The notes below the pieces were generated by a model. That model was not told where the DNA came from. It searched no databases and worked only from the letters and a program-made list of their open reading frames with translations. From Corticium candelabrum (Eukaryota > Porifera > Homoscleromorpha > Homosclerophorida > Plakinidae), in the NCBI RefSeq assembly GCF_963422355.1, contig NC_085085.1, positions 7,355,733-7,419,732 of the forward strand: a stretch of DNA of 64,000 bases, written 5' to 3'. Of this stretch, positions 42,040 to 54,300 are shown piece after piece; position 1 is the first letter of the stretch; each line of letters starts with the position of its first letter. A program made the position numbers and the translations under genes.

Positions 42040-42922
42040 CTCTTTCATATCTTCGTATCTGACAGTGTAATTATTCCGGACATCATCGTTTTCAAGGTAG
42101 CTACAGGAAAAAAGGTACCTATACTTCTCATTGAGATGGACTCTGGTAAGTACCAGGATACTCTTTCAAGAATGGGACTGGTTGTCACAGAGCACCTCAG
42201 ATGGCTGAGGCATTGTAGAGAAGACATTGACACCTGGTTTGGGTTTGGGTTTCCTAACAGTATTATCCCAAATTGTGTATGTCAAGTAAAGGTCGTGTGG
42301 GACCAAACCCATCTTTTCTTTCCACCTTGCCTTTGTACCTCTCAAGAAAGAAGTCAACAACACAATCAAAGAGACGCTAGAAATACTTTTGAGCCAAATT
42401 GAAGAAGTAGGAGATTTCAAGCCGGACGTGCATCAACAAGGTACTCCGTTGTTCTCAAAGTCTTTGATCAAATTTGGGCAAGGGCAACAAAACTACCATC
42501 CAGTCAATCGACTGTGGTACGTGTGGACAGTGAGAGGCTGATATATAAGGGTCAAGATAGATGACCTTCTTCATAAATTGAATTGTCATGAAGACAAACC
42601 GTTCTTACTTCCAGAATGTTGCAAAGAAGTATGCAGCAAGAGGTTTTTGGGATACTCACTCTTAGATACTGAACCTCCACTAAATAAGTCTTTTGTTGAA
42701 ATTGTTAAAAGCATTGCTGTGGCCATATACTCTGTACACGAGGAGCTTCTCATAGCACATTTGGACGTTCGGCGGGAGAACATTTGTTGGAGAAATGGTA
42801 AATAGCATGATGTCATACTATGTGGGTGGGCTATGACCTGTGACTTAAATTTTGTTTGGAATGCCCTAGGAGAAGCAGTATTGATTGATTTTGATCGATC
42901 AGAACCTCTTGACAGATTAAAG
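42040..42922 (+). pseudogene. Kinase-like fold protein, crinkler-like type (partial or broken)
   Basis: The frame from about 42060 gives IPDIIVFKVATGKKVPILLI, then EMDSGKYQDTLSRMGLVVTE and HLRWLRHC. Frames then shift: VPLKKEVNNTIKETLEIL (42330-42400), YSVVLKVFDQIWARATKLPS (42440-42500) with a stop, and LLPECCKEVCSKRFLGYSLL (42600-42660). Then comes a catalytic-loop-like AHLDVRRENICWRNG, interrupted by a 72-nt GT-AG intron (42798-42869), and AVLIDFDRSEPLDRLK (42873-42922). HxDxRxxN followed by DFD is a protein-kinase-type active site. The Asp and Asn are present, but at least two frame breaks mean a pseudogene or missed introns. No N- or C-terminal end was found. Confidence 0.5.
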
Positions 42923-43138
42923 GTAGAGGTGTGTGGACATATGATACAGTGTTTTGTAGTGTCAGGAGTGAAGAGTTTGTTAGTCAGTGTAACTGTCGAG
43001 ACATGGCATGTGTAGTTGTGTCACGGTGTTTTCATTTTAATTTTGAATTGGCCAATCTAGAAATACATGGCTGCTACAAGCACATACAAAACTTGTCTGT
43101 TTACTGGCTATTGTGGTGTATGAGTTGTGTCAAGTCGT

Positions 43139-43545
43139 TTGATCGATTTGACTACTTTATAACGCACTATATCGGGCGATATAGGAAAATGCAACTATCA
43201 TTTTCTGCACGAATTGCCCATGTCTATACAAAGCATTTGCATGCGTCAGATAGCACCATAAACTAGCACTAAACCTTTATATATAACATGAAGTCTTTGC
43301 CGAATGGTCTGATCAATTTGACTACTTTATAACGCACTATATCGGGTGATATAGGAAAATGCAACTAACATAACCTACATTTTGACTATCATTTTCTGCA
43401 CGAATTGCCGATGTCTAGACAGAGCATCTGCATGCGTCAAGTATATAAACTAGTAATTGTTTCATTTATATGTACCATGAAATCTTTGCACAATCATCAG
43501 ATCAATTTGACTACTTTATAATGCACTATATCGGGCAATTTACAT
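43139..43545. repeat. Tandem repeat, unit of about 170-190 bp, 2.3 copies
   Basis: Each unit begins GATCAATTTGACTACTTTAT AACGCACTATATCGGG, then CATTTTCTGCACGAATTGCC and CATGCGTCA. The second copy has a small insertion. It could be a satellite unit or an internal duplication of an unknown repeat. Confidence 0.85.
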
Positions 43546-43549
43546 TGTG

Positions 43550-44430
43550 TAGTAGAGTGTTAATTTGTACAGAATTTTTGGTGAAACGAAACATCTTGTT
43601 GCCAAGATACACGCCACACCTGATTTCATCAGGTAATTAGCTCCTTGATCTTTGCACTGAAATGAGCATTTCAATTTTCATTGTCTACTTATATTTCTAA
43701 TTTGTGATGGAAATTCCATAATTTGGATGATACAGACTGACTGTTTACACGATCAATAGTCTTCTTAGCAGAGAATCTATTACAGTTACAAGCCAGGCAG
43801 CTAGGTTGCTTGTCAGTAGATGTTACTTAAAAGCTGCATGACTGGTGGGACGTTAGGACTTCTTATATATCTATATATCTATATATAAATGTAATGGCCA
43901 GACATTGCAGGCCAAAGCAATCATGTCGCAGATACAACATACTACCGGTAGTAGATGTAGCAGAACAGCATGCAAGTCTAGATCACCTTGCAATAAGAAT
44001 TCTAACATGTACCGAGACCAAATTGCCTCTTCTAACAAATTTCTACAGAATTCACTGATATCATTACACCACATTTCAGAATAAAGCAGTGATGAACAGT
44101 AGCCTACTAATTGGATGTCCAATTGAAATTTTTCATGTTTTATTATTACAAATTTATTTTATGTAAACATGTAAACATAATGGTATTGAAATCAAATCTT
44201 ACAATATACAAAAATCCAGTGCATGCATTTATATAATCTACTCTGTTACAATACCCATCCAGTGACTATTCACTTGGTGTACAAATTAGGCACAGTAGCA
44301 TTGTGATATTGGGTGAGTTCCATGCATCGACATGTTGCACCACTTCCAGTTAAAGTAACTGTCAGCTCATATGGACATCATTACAATATGAGGTCACTAT
44401 TAAAGACATCAAGGGACATTAAACATACAT
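43550..44430. other. Spacer and probable 3' UTR of the FRAS1/FREM-like gene
   Basis: No open frame of note. The minus-strand 3' UTR of the gene ending at 44440 must lie in the right part; a TTTATTATT at 44140-44150 offers possible AATAAA-type signals on minus. Confidence 0.4.
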
Positions 44431-44439
44431 GGAATATTA

Positions 44440-45348
44440 TCATAATGTTGTGACATGGTTATCATCAGCTAAATGAAGTGTTGTAGCTTCCGAAACTGGT
44501 TCTTTGGTTGCAAACCGTTTGTCTGCTGTTGTTTTCAACTGGGTATTGTATGATGAAGTGTTGTCGTCACTGATATCTCCAGAGTAGTGATCGTCAGTTG
44601 CTATACTAGACACATCACTGTCACAGTCTTCTGTCTGACTATCAATGGCAAAATGTTCCTTGTTGTTCTCATCAATGACAGTAACATTGATACTCAAATT
44701 CTCATTGTCAGAGCAAACATGCAAGAAGGATGAAAGATACGGGTTACTGCCATGTTGAATGGAAATCCCTGACTCTTTACGGTTCTTCTGATTGTGGTCT
44801 GCATCTGTAGGTGTGGCATTATTCTGGTTCTTGCCTTCATCTCCTCTTCTTTGATACCTCCACAAAAGAACCAACAGAACCAGTAGAAGAGCAACAACCA
44901 GAGGAATGATGATTCCTAGTGTAGCAGCTAAAGCGATAGAATCCTTCCCAGGCCCCCTTCCTTTGCTTGCAGCTGCAGGTACTATTTTCGTAGATTCCAC
45001 AACCACTTCTGTATTACTACTATTTTCATCTGAACCATAAAGCAGTGAAATTTGCTGTATTGCAGTGCCCAAACCTGTGAATTGTTGTGTGTTGTCTGAC
45101 ATTAGTGTTGGGCTTTCTCTTTGACTTCGAGACATTGTGCTATCACCACTGCCTTTAATGCTGTAGACAACTTGTAGGTACCAGCTGTAGCCAGAACTGA
45201 CTTTGTAGAGAGGTGCAACTTTCAGTGTGAAGCCATCGTCATCATGCTGCTGGGTCAGTTGGTTATAGGATGGATTGTCAGATGCAAATTCTGCTTCAAA
45301 TGGGATTGACTGGAATGTTAAGTCAGCCCTATCTGGGTGTTCACGATC
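44440..45348 (-). CDS. FRAS1/FREM-like last exon: membrane-proximal region, TM helix, tail
   Basis: A phase-0 start [20 protein letters not shown] leads to [25 protein letters not shown], matching the last extracellular block of FRAS1/FREM2. The transmembrane segment is near 44935-44867 with flanking RYQRR. The tail is acidic and Ser/Asn-rich ([27 protein letters not shown]) and ends [12 protein letters not shown]. T-T-L at the C-terminus fits a class I PDZ ligand, as in vertebrate FRAS1, which binds GRIP1. Confidence 0.93.
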   Translation of the reverse strand, partial: DREHPDRADLTFQSIPFEAEFASDNPSYNQLTQQHDDDGFTLKVAPLYKVSSGYSWYLQVVYSIKGSGDSTMSRSQRESPTLMSDNTQQFTGLGTAIQQISLLYGSDENSSNTEVVVESTKIVPAAASKGRGPGKDSIALAATLGIIIPLVVALLLVLLVLLWRYQRRGDEGKNQNNATPTDADHNQKNRKESGISIQHGSNPYLSSFLHVCSDNENLSINVTVIDENNKEHFAIDSQTEDCDSDVSSIATDDHYSGDISDDNTSSYNTQLKTTADKRFATKEPVSEATTLHLADDNHVTTL

Positions 45349-48300
45349 CTGACAAAACATAACATTGATAAGTACATGGATAAGAAAAATGTGCTTGGTT
45401 AATTAATTGCTTGTTCATAAGCAAATCACAACAAGGAACAGTTAACTCAATTAAGGAACAAATAACTACAAACGTGTACACTTACATTTACAAAAACAAC
45501 AGGGAGGTACAGCATCAGTAGCATACATGCAAGCTGAGCAAACTGCTGGAATGACCAAGGACGAGCGCTACTGTGTTATGTGTATCATACAGTGCTATTA
45601 AGTGCAACTTACCAAAATCTTGAAATGATACGCGAGCTCAATAGATGGCTCCAGACAACCATAGTGATTATTAGATGGATCATATGATGGAACATACCCA
45701 TCACGACCAGCACATAAGTGGACTTTCTCAATTAACAGATAGAAACCTTCGCGAAGTTCTTGAGATGGGTCAACCATTGCTCGTCCATAAATGGTGTCAC
45801 CTAAAGAGGAAATTACAGAACACAATAATACCTACAATGTAACATCTATTAAAGCCAGTAATGCACTCAAACGCTAATACAGTAGAACCTAGCTAATCCG
45901 AATAGCTCTGTACCACTGTCAGCACAAACGAGTTCGGATTAGTGAATTGTTCGGACTAACGAACAATGCCGTTTCTAGGTCTTCGACAGGACAAGACTTC
46001 ATAGTTTTTTATCGTTTTGCCCCCAATTCAGTGATCTTTTTCTTGAACTGGTGTAGCTCGGGCTCTTTTTTTTTTAAAATCAGAAATAGTGCTACGTCCG
46101 ACGCCATAGCACTCGCACAGAACAGAATAGGAACAAGTCGGCAGGTCGTCCAGTAGAGAAATCTTATCTTCTATTGTCAATGTTTTGTGACGACGCTTGG
46201 GTTTCTTGGTGTCGTGTTGACTAGTCGACATTGATTCTCTCTATTACATGCCAGTAATGACCTGGATCTGCTTCCCTCGGAATTCCGAACCTCATCTGGA
46301 CCCGCAAGGCAAGGCGCCAAGACCATTCGGATTAGTGAGGGTTCGGATTAGCGAGGTCCGGATTAGCGAGGTCTGGATTAGCGAGGTTCTACTGTAGTTA
46401 CAAATTGGCCCCTGATCAAGACCTGTGTAAATCTGTATGGCTCTGGTGCAAATACATGGTACTTCTCCCTGGTTATTGCATTAAATTTTCCTACAACTCA
46501 CATACCTGTATCAGTAACTGTCTATTTCTAAGTCATTCATTCTTTCTAGATCTGTCTGCTCAACGTATGTCTGCCTATCTAGCACTTTCACATTGCAACC
46601 AAAATTCTACTACGAATAATTTATGCACTACTTCATGAGTCCAATCTACATGTGTGAGCTTGACCTAACTTCATGACAACATAAACTACCATACTTACCT
46701 AATCAGCTTTGAGTGTAGATGGCACAAAGGTGAAACATATCAAGAAGAGATAGGTGATATAAACTAGTCTTGTGTAGCCAGACCCTCTTCCGTCGCATTC
46801 AAGTAGGACAGGGTCTGGTAAACTAGGTACTAGAAGTGATTTCTTACAAGCCATATCAATATACCACATACCACTCAATCCTATTTCACTTATTTTGTTT
46901 GTTCATCAACTTAGGCGATTGCTATACTCTCAGTTGCAACAAAAGCTGGATGTGCACGCGATACTGTTCGTCCAGAGTTACCACAGCCATTGCAGAGAAC
47001 GGCATTTATCTAAAAAGACTTGGAATGAACATCATCTGAACAACACTATGGACTATTAATCATCAGTGACAACCACCACCTAAGTTGATGAACAGATGAG
47101 AAAAGTGAAATAAGATTGATTGGCATAGAGCCATATATACTGATCTGGTCTTGAAGAAATCAAATCCGGTGTTAGTTAGTTCACCCATTATCAGTGAAGC
47201 AAAAAACAACACATCAACATCAAACGAAGTTCACTAGACCCTTCACTGCCTGGAAGTATGACGATCAGGCTATGCAAGACTAGGTATAAACTGACATTTA
47301 CTCAGTGCAATACACCAAGTGCACAAGTGTAGCCAACAGTCATCAAATAGTTATTGCAAAGTCAAACAAATGTTAATTTTCAATCTTTGAACAATTTATA
47401 TATCTCCTACTCATACATATACCTGCATTACTGATAATTATACTGACTAACAACCTCAAGCTACATCTGGTTACTTGTATATGATATATAAACGTACTAC
47501 TTAATACTTGCAGCAATTCACTGTAAAAGCACAATGAACCAACTAACCTCTTCTAAACGATCGATGTGGTTGGGAATTTAAAGAATCCTGATTCACCAAT
47601 GGATACCTCAAGAAGTCCTCCACACTATGCAACACTTCAAATACAGTATTTAGTCCATAGGAAACCGGCTGTGGTTTTAATGTCTGTTGAAAGTCAACTC
47701 TCACAAAAAACTCAATTGGATCCCCGGGCTCACAAATTTGACTGAACTGAGAAGACCTAAAAACAACAAAATCAAAGTCTTAAATACTGCCAGTAACTCT
47801 AGAGCATCCATTGACTACAACACATTATTTGCCACCACTGACATTGTTCTATCCCCTTCAGTACACAGAAGTCTCGCAGTATGTCTTACTATGTTGGAGG
47901 ATTTATGCAGGCAAGAGAGTTTGATAAAGAAACACAACATCACATACTGTAAATTAATAAATTTTCATAAGCTATTTATTTAATTTCATACATTTTGTAA
48001 ATTGCAAAGAATTCACTAACTATATTTCTTACCAATATTTCTTTTATAGTCACTCTGTCAGGCGCACAAGAATGAAGTTTGCTTAGCTCATTAAACAATG
48101 TCCATAAACTCATTAATGTAGCGAGCAGCAATAGCAGGACTCTCTAGTTGTGGATGCACATGCAACATTGTCTGAAGGATCATCTTCATTGTTTAGGTTG
48201 GGCAGAAACGAGTCAGGGTAGCATTCAGTCAATAAATTGGCTTTTGCATGCCAAGAAATCAGTAACATGTGGAGAACAAAGTAAGCACATCAGCAGGCAC

Positions 48301-51300
48301 CTACTCGGATGTTGATTGAGCGTCACTTAGTGTCAATGCACGTCTTCAAGATACATGAGAGATTTTTACGAACATCTGTTTCTTCTGAAAGAGTTGTGAC
48401 AATTTACGAACTTTCCACTCATAAAAATTTATTGATTTACAGTACTTACACAAGTGTCAAATATCATGAAGCCATTTGTGGCATATTGATTTCACAGGTC
48501 ATATGTAGAGCCCGTGCAACTAACAGCAAAGCCTGCCCAACGGCTGTCTCACTAAATAGTTGCAACCCTATTAATAGCGCTGTTGTTCATTATGAAGCCA
48601 AATATTGCCAAAAGTGCTGCAACATTCTGCCTTTGTAGATCTCATAGAAACTGTCCTAACTATATAAAGCAACTGTCCCAACTACATAAGAAAGCTAAAT
48701 TATATCATTCAATCTATCCCAGAATGTGACGCTAATGCAGAAATCCTAACACAAATGATGCAGAAAGCTGTTATCCTAGGAAATCTCCATCTTGCCCCAC
48801 TGTTTCTGATCTGTAAGTAGGTTGATGATGTTAGCCCGCAGTGGCCTAAAGTTGACTATTACAGCCCGACCGCATGTTTTTGGTAGTTGCGATGACAGTT
48901 ACAATAATATAGCAATGTATGATGGCTGATTTTGTTTCTGTAACTGCCCGGCTATGTGTTTTGTTTTGCCTTGGTATGATATAATAATAATATAATAATA
49001 ATAAACAAGACCTTCCAAAAGCCTTGCTTGTAAAAACTCAGTGCCATATCCTTCAAGAAATAGTTTCAATGAAGTATAGCACAAAACCTATTATAAAAAA
49101 TTAGCACCTCATGAGATTTGAGCAATAAAATGAGTCCCAAGAGATCAATTGTAGGGTTGATTAACAATTAGACATTCTACTTTCCATGCTGATGACAAGC
49201 CAATCCCATCCACCACGGTACTTGTGCATAGCTGTATAACATTAAAGTTGATCAATTGCTCGATTCTTGTATATTGAAGACCACTAATGCAGACATGAGC
49301 TCATCAAATGAGGTATAGTCACAAGACACAGTTATTGTTAAGCTATATAGTGTCACTACTGATCTTGAGATGTAGTCATGCATGGCATACTGGGAATTTC
49401 CGAAACAGCGCCAAGGGCAGCAATACGGAAAATAGGATTTTTATGGAAAATCTGTTCTCAAATAGTGCCCGGGCGGTTCGTAGGAAACTCTGGATATTGG
49501 CAGATTGACATGAGTACCACAGAGTGGGCAAGTGTGAGGCCCCATCTTGTAACGTCCCGGTAGTCTTTAGAAAGTTAGGAGTGCGACCAGACCTGACTGC
49601 CCTCCTATGCTTCTTGTCACATTTCTTTTTTCTTTAATCCACAGAGTAAGACCGCTGTCTGGTTGGAAAAACCTGTACGTACACTGTAGTATAGTAATGC
49701 AAGTTACTAATGCAGACTCGGAATATTGACCAACTTTGGGCGGCGATGTTGAATCGTGCACCACAGTCTTGATTCTCGGACCAAGGGCTGTAAATTAGAA
49801 CACTGGGCAATCTTTTGGCCGGGTGCTGTTTCAAAAATACCCGGTCGTATAGTACTGGTGGCAAATGCATTTGTCATGGTTACATTCATCTTCAGCCATG
49901 CAGCCAACCCTTGAAAGTATGTTTAACTAGAACCCCTACATGTAGTACTACCATATACTCAACTCGTGCTTCTGGCGAATTATTGATACGAAACATTCGT
50001 ACTTTCAAGATAAATTGCAAACATATGACAATTCCAGGGACTGTTTTAATAATGAATGATAAATATGTAATCCTTTGTCCACAACAATATCTAAAGGTGC
50101 AGGGTCACAGTCAGACATGCACACTGCACTGCTTTGAAACGGGTGCACTTTTTCAAAACACTCAGTAACCATGAATTTGCACTAAAGGCAAAGTTGACTG
50201 TCTCTATAACCTGAATACGAACAATCAAGACATTGCAGTATGAGGTTGCGCTAGACCGTGTCTGGTAGCTAATCTTAGGCCTTTTAGATGTAGTTCTCGA
50301 AATTTTTTGTCCAACATCTCAAACTGAGGTTGCTACACTGCAGTTTAATTAAGTAAGATTCGACAAGCACCCTCACACTTTGAGCCAGATCGAGGTTCCT
50401 TGTGCTATGCGGGTGACCAGAAAAGCACATCAAGTTCCCGTATGTAGCATCTGCCCTAATCACGTCTTCCTCTGAGTAAGCAAGCGCACTCAGTTCACAG
50501 TGAATACCAAAAATTTGTACTGTTTAAAGCTTACACTGCTGCCATCAATCGACACCTAAATAGCCTTGCAGTAGTTTCGTAGATTGACCTTTGTGCATGC
50601 GCAACCTAGAAACAGCATTTAAAGGGCTTACTGGCAATCGAAACTAATTGTCTTGCCAGGACACTTGAACATATGTTATGTGCAATAGCTACAATACAAA
50701 AGCTACCTCACTTGAGATCGGCACAAGTGCGCATGTCGACTGTAACCCTGCACCTTTAATGGCAAACTTCTGTCCTCATTTGGCTCTCACTTCATCAATG
50801 TCTAACAGTCATTCTAGTGACTCAACATTTCGTATGCACGCCAGATAAGATTAGTAACAGCATCACAAAACATCCCTGACTAAAAATTTAAATTCTTTCA
50901 ATTAATGTACTTTGTTCTATCAAACTCACCATTGAACATGATTTCCGACAGTGCAAGGCACCAGTACAAGACCATAATTTCCAACATAATTTGGCAAACT
51001 ATACTCAGAAACAATCCTCCACTTCTGCTTTACTCTGTGAACAGTTGGTTCTGTATCCAGCAACTCCAATTCAAATTTCACTGAATTAGTTGGAGATTCC
51101 ACATGTGAATTGTAAGCAGAATGTAAATGAGACATTACAAATTGACCACGAAACAAAGCAACAGACAAGAAATGCATTTCAAGCTTTCCATCAGACTGAC
51201 GAATGTACATACGAGTTGTATAAATTTGCCCCTGATCCGAATAAACTTCTGACTGCAAAGTCGCATCTTTAGTTGGATCATCTGAGTCTGCAGATGAAAG

Positions 51301-54300
51301 ACTAAAGACCAACTTTGAGGTCTCACTAAGAAAGCGCCACACAGTTGAAGCTGAAAAATGGACATATGAAATATACAATGGACTGGTTATTGTTCCATCT
51401 CCTGTGTCTTCACTCATCTGGGCTCCACAGTCATTAAGAAGCTCACCAACAGTGAACCATGTTTGGAATTTCCATTGGCACTGGTCCAGATCAAGATATT
51501 GATAAAGACTCAGACTGGCAACATCACGATATTGGGGATCAAACTGATAGGGGTAGTTGAATCCAACACCAGCTGGTTCGGTTCCAGGTATAAATGGCTG
51601 TACAAAGCCAAAAATAGTTTTCTGCTCTGGCTCTATTGCCATATTTGAACAAACATGCTCAGATCGTGCTGCTGCAATTGTTAATGCTAGTGCTAAGCTT
51701 CCCAGTGGACGAGTCGATATCACAGGAATGTAGCCATCAATGTGAGGAAGGTGAACCACGGTCTCAACAGATTCAGGTTGTAAAGTACCTGTTCCACCCA
51801 CATACTTCATTCGTGTGTCTATCTCACCAGGATCCAACTGTGTTGAGTGCCCAGGGTTACAGATACCATGTTGACTAACCGTGACAGCTTGACTTGTCAT
51901 CTCTATGCCAGCTATTCCCTTAGAGTCTACTGGAGTTGCTGAGCATCTCACCTGACCACCAGACTTAAAGTAAACACTATCGAGAGTCACACCAGACTGA
52001 TTAGTAAATAAAGACAAGAAGACAACTTCACGAAACAAAGATGATGATTTAGGCTCAGCAACCTCCCACTTATACCGTGTCCTTGAGTGAATGATCATTT
52101 CCTTGGTGCAATGATCAAGAGACTTTGGATTTCCAAACCAAGGATCACACGACTAGGAACATCACAAATATAAAACAACTAGTACAACAACATGAGGTAG
52201 ATTAAAATGACAATCATAACAATAAATTAAAAAGATATAAGCTTGTTCATTTAGTTGACAACTAAAACTAGAAAACTACAACAGCTCCCTGCATGTATGG
52301 TCATATCAAAAATATTTTGTGTATTGCGTCAGCAACCAACCTGATTTCTTGGTGAACCGCAATATAACAATTTACTTTGCTTCATTAATATTCACATTTA
52401 CTAGGCATACAGCAGAAAATCACTTAGAAACACTAGCTAGAGTTAAATAATGTGTCCAGCTGTATATTTGCTTAAAAGATATCAATTCTGTCCTTGCTAT
52501 ATGTAATCAGCCTTTCAGTCGATTCTCGGCAGCAGCCAAGAGAAGACTTTTGGTGATGTTGTTAACATTGTTTCTTCTTCTGTATGCCCTGACGCATATG
52601 ATGGCTGATCAAATAAGAGCAAAAACTCAGCCGGCATCTGAGCCAACACATTGTTACGCTGTATGGCATGTCATGCTTCTCAGAGATCAGTGATGACAGT
52701 CTCTTCAGGAACGTTGAAGTTAGTTTGCTGGTATTACCAGTGCATAAGAATATCACGGGTGTGAAAAATGAATGCTCAACTCATGACAAGCTACTTTGTT
52801 ATGTACGCTATTTGCCGGCAGCCTCTGCTGATTGGACCATATTGTTAACGTCATGAACTCATCATGTGCACAACAAACATGAAAGTGATCTGCATAATCT
52901 CTTCTGTCTCGATTTGATGACTTCTATGCTGTACTGATTGGTTTAAACGGAGACTCTACGGTGAGGGAAGTAAAGTGACTGGTATATCATATCGTTAACG
53001 TCATGAAAACTCATCACGTGCCCAACAAACATGAAAGTGATCTGCGTAATCTCTTCTGTCTCAATTTGATGACTTCTATGCTGTAACGATTGGTTTAAAC
53101 GAAGACTCTACGGTGAGGGAAGTGAAGTGACTGGTGGGGAACGAGCACCCAGCCGGCAATATACTGTGAACCACCCTTGCTGGCGTTGCCAACAAGAGTT
53201 GAGACAAATTCGTATAAGCGGTAGCGTCCCTTCTATCCTGTCTACGGTCGGTGGAAGGTGAAGTCGGCAGCTGGTGTTACATACAGTTCAAGGTTAATGA
53301 CGTTAATGATATCGTCCAATCAGCAGAGACTGCCAGCAAAATAACATATGTAACAAAGTAGACGGTCACGGATAAATAACCACTGCCTAACATTAAATAA
53401 TAGCCACAGTGCTATACATACGTATACATCTGTCTCATGTTCCTGCAGAGCTCACGTACGCGTACAGGCTCTTTAGACTTGTCTTGCCTGTACTGTAGCA
53501 CAGGAGTTCGACAGCAACAAGCTGAAGTGTGCAGCACCCTCTACATGCTCACGCCTACGCATGGCATGCACATGTGCTGTACACGGGCGTCACATGCCAA
53601 TGGCTGGTGTGTGTGGAGTGCTGGTCGGGTTTGACATGTGTCTTGCCATAGAGTGCAAGAAGAACACACCTTACAAAGACTCCATGACAAATCGTTAGAC
53701 CCAAAGTCTTTGAGAGGCATGGTCGCAAACTTGAAAGCCATGTTGGATCTGCTACAGCGCTTGTTTTGGTCGCTGGAAACGTGTACCTTTGAACGAGAAT
53801 GTGGGCTTGTGCCGTTTGTTTGGCTGCCAGTATATCAAGTTTGAGTTGGACTCATTTCCACCATTGCTGCGCCACGTGCCAAGTGGCCCTTTGTACCTTC
53901 AGCCTTGACACTCTACTCGGCAATGCAGCTCTACAAGACGCTCTTCTGGAAAAGTGCTCGATTGTAAACAGCAAGGATCAACTCTCCAATGAACTGCTGG
54001 ATCACCTGAAGACAAGTTTGCACGCATGAAGAGCATGAAAAATCTACGAAACAGTGATTCAACGTCTGATTTTTCAAAACTTCTGCAAGCTCTGTAGAAT
54101 GTGTCTTGACTTTTTCAGTGGGACAATTTAGTCTGCTTTTACCATGCCGTGTTTTAATACTAGCAGTTTTATTGTTGAGTGAGACATACCACTCATTTTC
54201 TTCTTTTATTTAATTTCGCCTTTTAAGTTTCTCCTATTCAACTCAATACTGACTACTAGTATTTCATTTTATGGAAAGAGGGTGTTGGATTTTCTTGCAC

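Noticed and set aside
48020..48660. Possible hAT transposase remnant on minus in the FRAS1/FREM intron
   Set aside because: A few suggestive words only ([19 protein letters not shown]), with no terminal repeats or conserved block.
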